Source of the DNA: CAVPLU01 sp050012535
GTDB lineage: Archaea > Thermoproteota > Bathyarchaeia > 40CM-2-53-6
Reading direction: 5' to 3'
Length of the DNA: 7,306 bases
NCBI GenBank assembly: GCA_050012535.1
Contig: JBEKGZ010000080.1
Coordinates: forward strand, 1 to 7,306
Position 1 is the first letter of the stretch. The number at the start of each line of letters is the position of its first letter. Positions 5,572-7,306 of this stretch are shown here, piece after piece. The position numbers and the translations under genes are program-made. The notes below the pieces were generated by a model. It made no database searches, was not told the origin of the DNA, and saw only the letters and a program-made list of their open reading frames with translations.

Positions 5572-5591
5572 TGCCGGCGTGTTTTACTGCA

Positions 5592-5604
5592 GAAAACTTA
5601 GAAA
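5592..5604 (+). promoter_or_regulatory. Weak TATA-like element before beta-CASP nuclease gene
   Basis: GAAAACTTAGAAA lies about 44-56 nt upstream of the ATG at 5648, in the 76-nt gap after the PAC2 gene. It would give a start site near 5630. The match is modest and read-through from the PAC2 gene is equally possible. Confidence 0.3.
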
Positions 5605-5647
5605 GGTCGTGACTCCGCTTCAGATTCAAGTAAGTCGATGAATCAGG

Positions 5648-6904
5648 ATGAACATTCGTTTCCTCGGTGCTTGCAATGAAGTTGGCCGCTCAGGCGTCCA
5701 AGTTAAGCTGGGAGAGAAATCTGTTCTGCTTGACTACGGCGTGATGGTTGACCACGAGATAGGTTTCCCGGTGCATGTTTCGCCGAAAGACCTGCATGGC
5801 ATTGTGGCTACTCATGCCCACCTTGACCATAGCGGACTTGTTCCCATGTTCTATGTGAGGAGCCGGCTCCCGGTGTATGGACTCGAACCAACCTTCGCAC
5901 TGACCGAAATCTTGGTCCGAGACATGATCAAACTCAGCGGATACTACCTGCCATACGAGTTCATGGACTTGGAAACAATGATGGAACATTCCGTGAACGT
6001 ACCATATCGCCACCCGTTCGAAGTCGGGAACGGGACCGTGACGCTCCTTAATGCAGGGCATATCCCCGGGAGTAGCCAAGTACTTGTCGAGGCGGAGGGA
6101 AGACGAATTGTCTATACGAGTGACTTCAACCTCAACGCGACAAGGCTTGTGGGATCAGCGGACTACAACTATGGTGCACTCGACGCTCTTATCATCGAGA
6201 GCACGTATGCGAAAGAAGATCATCCTGATCGAGACGAAAGCGAGAAGCAGCTTGTCGCCGCCTGCAATGAGATAGTTGAGGACGGCGGAACCGTTCTGAT
6301 TCCTGCCTTTGGGGTGGGAAGGTCGCAGGAGATCATGTGTATGCTCGCTGCGCACAATTTCAGGCATAGCGTGTATGTTGATGGAATGGCTCTGGTGGCC
6401 ATAAACGTCTTGGAGGAACATGAGTCTGCTCTTGCTGATCCTCAGTTGTTCAGATCGGCGGTCAAGAAGGCGGAATGGGTGAGGAACTGGCATGATAGGC
6501 GAAGGGCGGTCAAAGGTCCCGGTGTAATCGTATCCCCGGCTGGAATGCTCAAAGGAGGCGCCTCCGTCTTCTATATGGAATCGGTGGCACGAGGAAGGAA
6601 GAACGGAATCATCCTCGTGAGTTACCAGGTCGAGAACTCGCCAGGGAGAGTGTTGCTCGACGAAGGCAAGTACATGCTACATGGCAAGCTTCAGAAGGTC
6701 AGTGCAAAGGTACTGAAATTTGACTTCTCATCCCATGGTGGAAGGGGCGAGCTGCTTCGATGTCTAGAAAGTGTCGACAAGAAGACCAAGGTCTTTGCTG
6801 TTCACGGTGACGAGGATAGCTGTGCGGTTCTTGCCGACTGGGCGAAGAAACAAGCAGGGCTTGAGTCATTTGTTCCCAAAGCCGGTGAGTCCTACAATGT
6901 CTAG
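5648..6904 (+). CDS. Metallo-beta-lactamase/beta-CASP RNase, archaeal CPSF2-like
   Basis: A 418-residue RNA-processing nuclease of the CPSF73/beta-CASP class. Metal ligands in order: HAHLDH (56-61), H138 in GHIPGSS, D159 in YTSDFN, and H386 in VHGDED. The beta-CASP insertion begins around ESTY (184-187, motif A) and includes GVGRSQE and VSPAGML; motif B histidine is H363 in SSHGGRGEL. There are no N-terminal KH domains, so it is the short aCPSF2-type rather than the aCPSF1/FttA termination factor. Family members have endo- and/or 5'-3' exoribonuclease activity. Slightly unusual wording: SSHGGR where relatives often read SGHAD, and SYQVENSPGR in place of the common GYQ..GTPGR. All metal ligands are kept, so it should be active. 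The ATG at 5648 is preceded by CAGG only, so a leaderless or short-leader mRNA is possible. Confidence 0.93.
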   Translation: MNIRFLGACNEVGRSGVQVKLGEKSVLLDYGVMVDHEIGFPVHVSPKDLHGIVATHAHLDHSGLVPMFYVRSRLPVYGLEPTFALTEILVRDMIKLSGYYLPYEFMDLETMMEHSVNVPYRHPFEVGNGTVTLLNAGHIPGSSQVLVEAEGRRIVYTSDFNLNATRLVGSADYNYGALDALIIESTYAKEDHPDRDESEKQLVAACNEIVEDGGTVLIPAFGVGRSQEIMCMLAAHNFRHSVYVDGMALVAINVLEEHESALADPQLFRSAVKKAEWVRNWHDRRRAVKGPGVIVSPAGMLKGGASVFYMESVARGRKNGIILVSYQVENSPGRVLLDEGKYMLHGKLQKVSAKVLKFDFSSHGGRGELLRCLESVDKKTKVFAVHGDEDSCAVLADWAKKQAGLESFVPKAGESYNV

Positions 6905-6956
6905 ACTTCGGAGCGTCACTTCCGTTCCAACCGGTCAAGTTCACAGGGGACTTGAT

Positions 6957-6965
6957 CTATACATT
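6957..6965 (+). promoter_or_regulatory. TATA-like box before the terminal membrane-protease gene
   Basis: CTATACATT, 53 nt after the nuclease stop. A start site about 25 nt downstream would fall near 6985-6990, just before a CTG at 6992 and about 45 nt before the GTG at 7034. It bears on which start is used. Confidence 0.45.
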
Positions 6966-7033
6966 CGGGATATGAAACGAGGGGCTGACAACTGACGACG
7001 CATTTCAAGGCAACCCCAAGTCAAATTATCCCA

Positions 7034-7306
7034 GTGCTAGCAGCGCTTTTGCTTTCTGGAGTTTTGACTTATGGGTTGCAGGCTTCGAAAGCCGAGGTTG
7101 CTGCAATCACGATCTTTCCAGAAACCCCGAGCGGAGCAGCGTTAAACGCGTCATTCTTCGTCGTCATGATGGCGGTTGCTGCCACCCTGATCTACTTGCT
7201 CGTGAAGCGTCGGAAGAAGCGGATTGTCAAGTATCTGATCACAGGAGCAATACTCTTTGTCGCGTTCTTTCTGCTCAATTGGTACAGCGAGCTGTATGCG
7301 GCACAG
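7034..7306 (+). CDS. Presenilin-like intramembrane aspartyl protease, N-terminal part
   Basis: An open frame runs to the window end (91 codons from the GTG at 7034). It encodes a first hydrophobic segment (about 1-15, MLAALLLSGVLTYGL), an extracytoplasmic loop with PETPSGAALN (29-38), a second membrane segment (39-57), a basic loop KRRKKR (58-63), and a third membrane segment (64-84). This order, with P..G.ALN entering TM2 and a polybasic turn after it, resembles archaeal presenilin/signal peptide peptidase homologues (PSH, A22 type). The catalytic YD and GLGD motifs would lie downstream, so activity is unconfirmed; another multi-spanning membrane protein is possible. The start is uncertain: the frame is open back to a TGA at 6986-6988 with no ATG, GTG or TTG before 7034. 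A CTG at 6992 behind GAGGGG would give a full-length first helix. Confidence 0.6.
   Translation, partial: MLAALLLSGVLTYGLQASKAEVAAITIFPETPSGAALNASFFVVMMAVAATLIYLLVKRRKKRIVKYLITGAILFVAFFLLNWYSELYAAQ

Noticed and set aside
5690..6493. Minus-strand open frames of 112-129 codons.
   Set aside because: They are antisense to the beta-CASP nuclease gene, whose metal-binding motifs are intact; they show no domain.

Overview
The window is archaeal, most likely from a TACK-type lineage (Thermoproteota/Nitrososphaeria/Bathyarchaeia range; the sequence alone does not fix it further). The evidence is a thermosome (group II chaperonin) subunit, an archaeosine-type tRNA-guanine transglycosylase, an Sm-like protein with a C-terminal extension, a Fap7/AK6-type kinase, a PAC2-family proteasome chaperone, an archaeal CPSF-like beta-CASP nuclease and a tRNA with bulge-helix-bulge introns. 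Several starts are TTG or GTG. No mobile elements, phage genes or CRISPR repeats are visible.

Minus strand, positions 1-2990: an RNA-centred cluster transcribed toward position 1. In transcription order it holds a TATA-like element (about 2977-2986), a tRNA-Glu(CTC) gene (2949-2812), a Fap7/AK6-like kinase (2798-2196), a small zinc ribbon protein (2192-1944), an Lsm protein (1924-1481) and the transglycosylase tgtA (1388 to beyond position 1, TTG start, 3' end outside the window). The kinase begins 13 nt after the tRNA 3' end and the next gaps are 3 and 19 nt, so one transcription unit is plausible.

The most unusual object is the tRNA. It fills what looks like an empty intergenic gap because its 76-nt mature form (CCA encoded) is broken by three small introns of 18, 17 and 27 nt. 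They lie at the D-arm/anticodon-stem junction (26/27), at the canonical anticodon-loop position (37/38) and inside the T-loop (58/59). Removing them gives a near-complete cloverleaf with a perfect 7-bp acceptor stem.

Minus strand, 3081-4718: a full thermosome subunit whose real start is a TTG at 4718 behind a GGAGG Shine-Dalgarno, not the upstream extension to 4766. It is divergent from the plus-strand genes: a PAC2-family protein (4870-5571) ending in an HbYX-type tail, a beta-CASP/metallo-beta-lactamase RNase (5648-6904), and the N-terminal part of a membrane protein resembling presenilin-type intramembrane aspartyl proteases (7034 to the window end).

Taken together, the window is a housekeeping neighbourhood: tRNA production and modification and RNA handling on one side, protein folding, proteasome assembly and proteolysis plus 3'-end RNA processing on the other.
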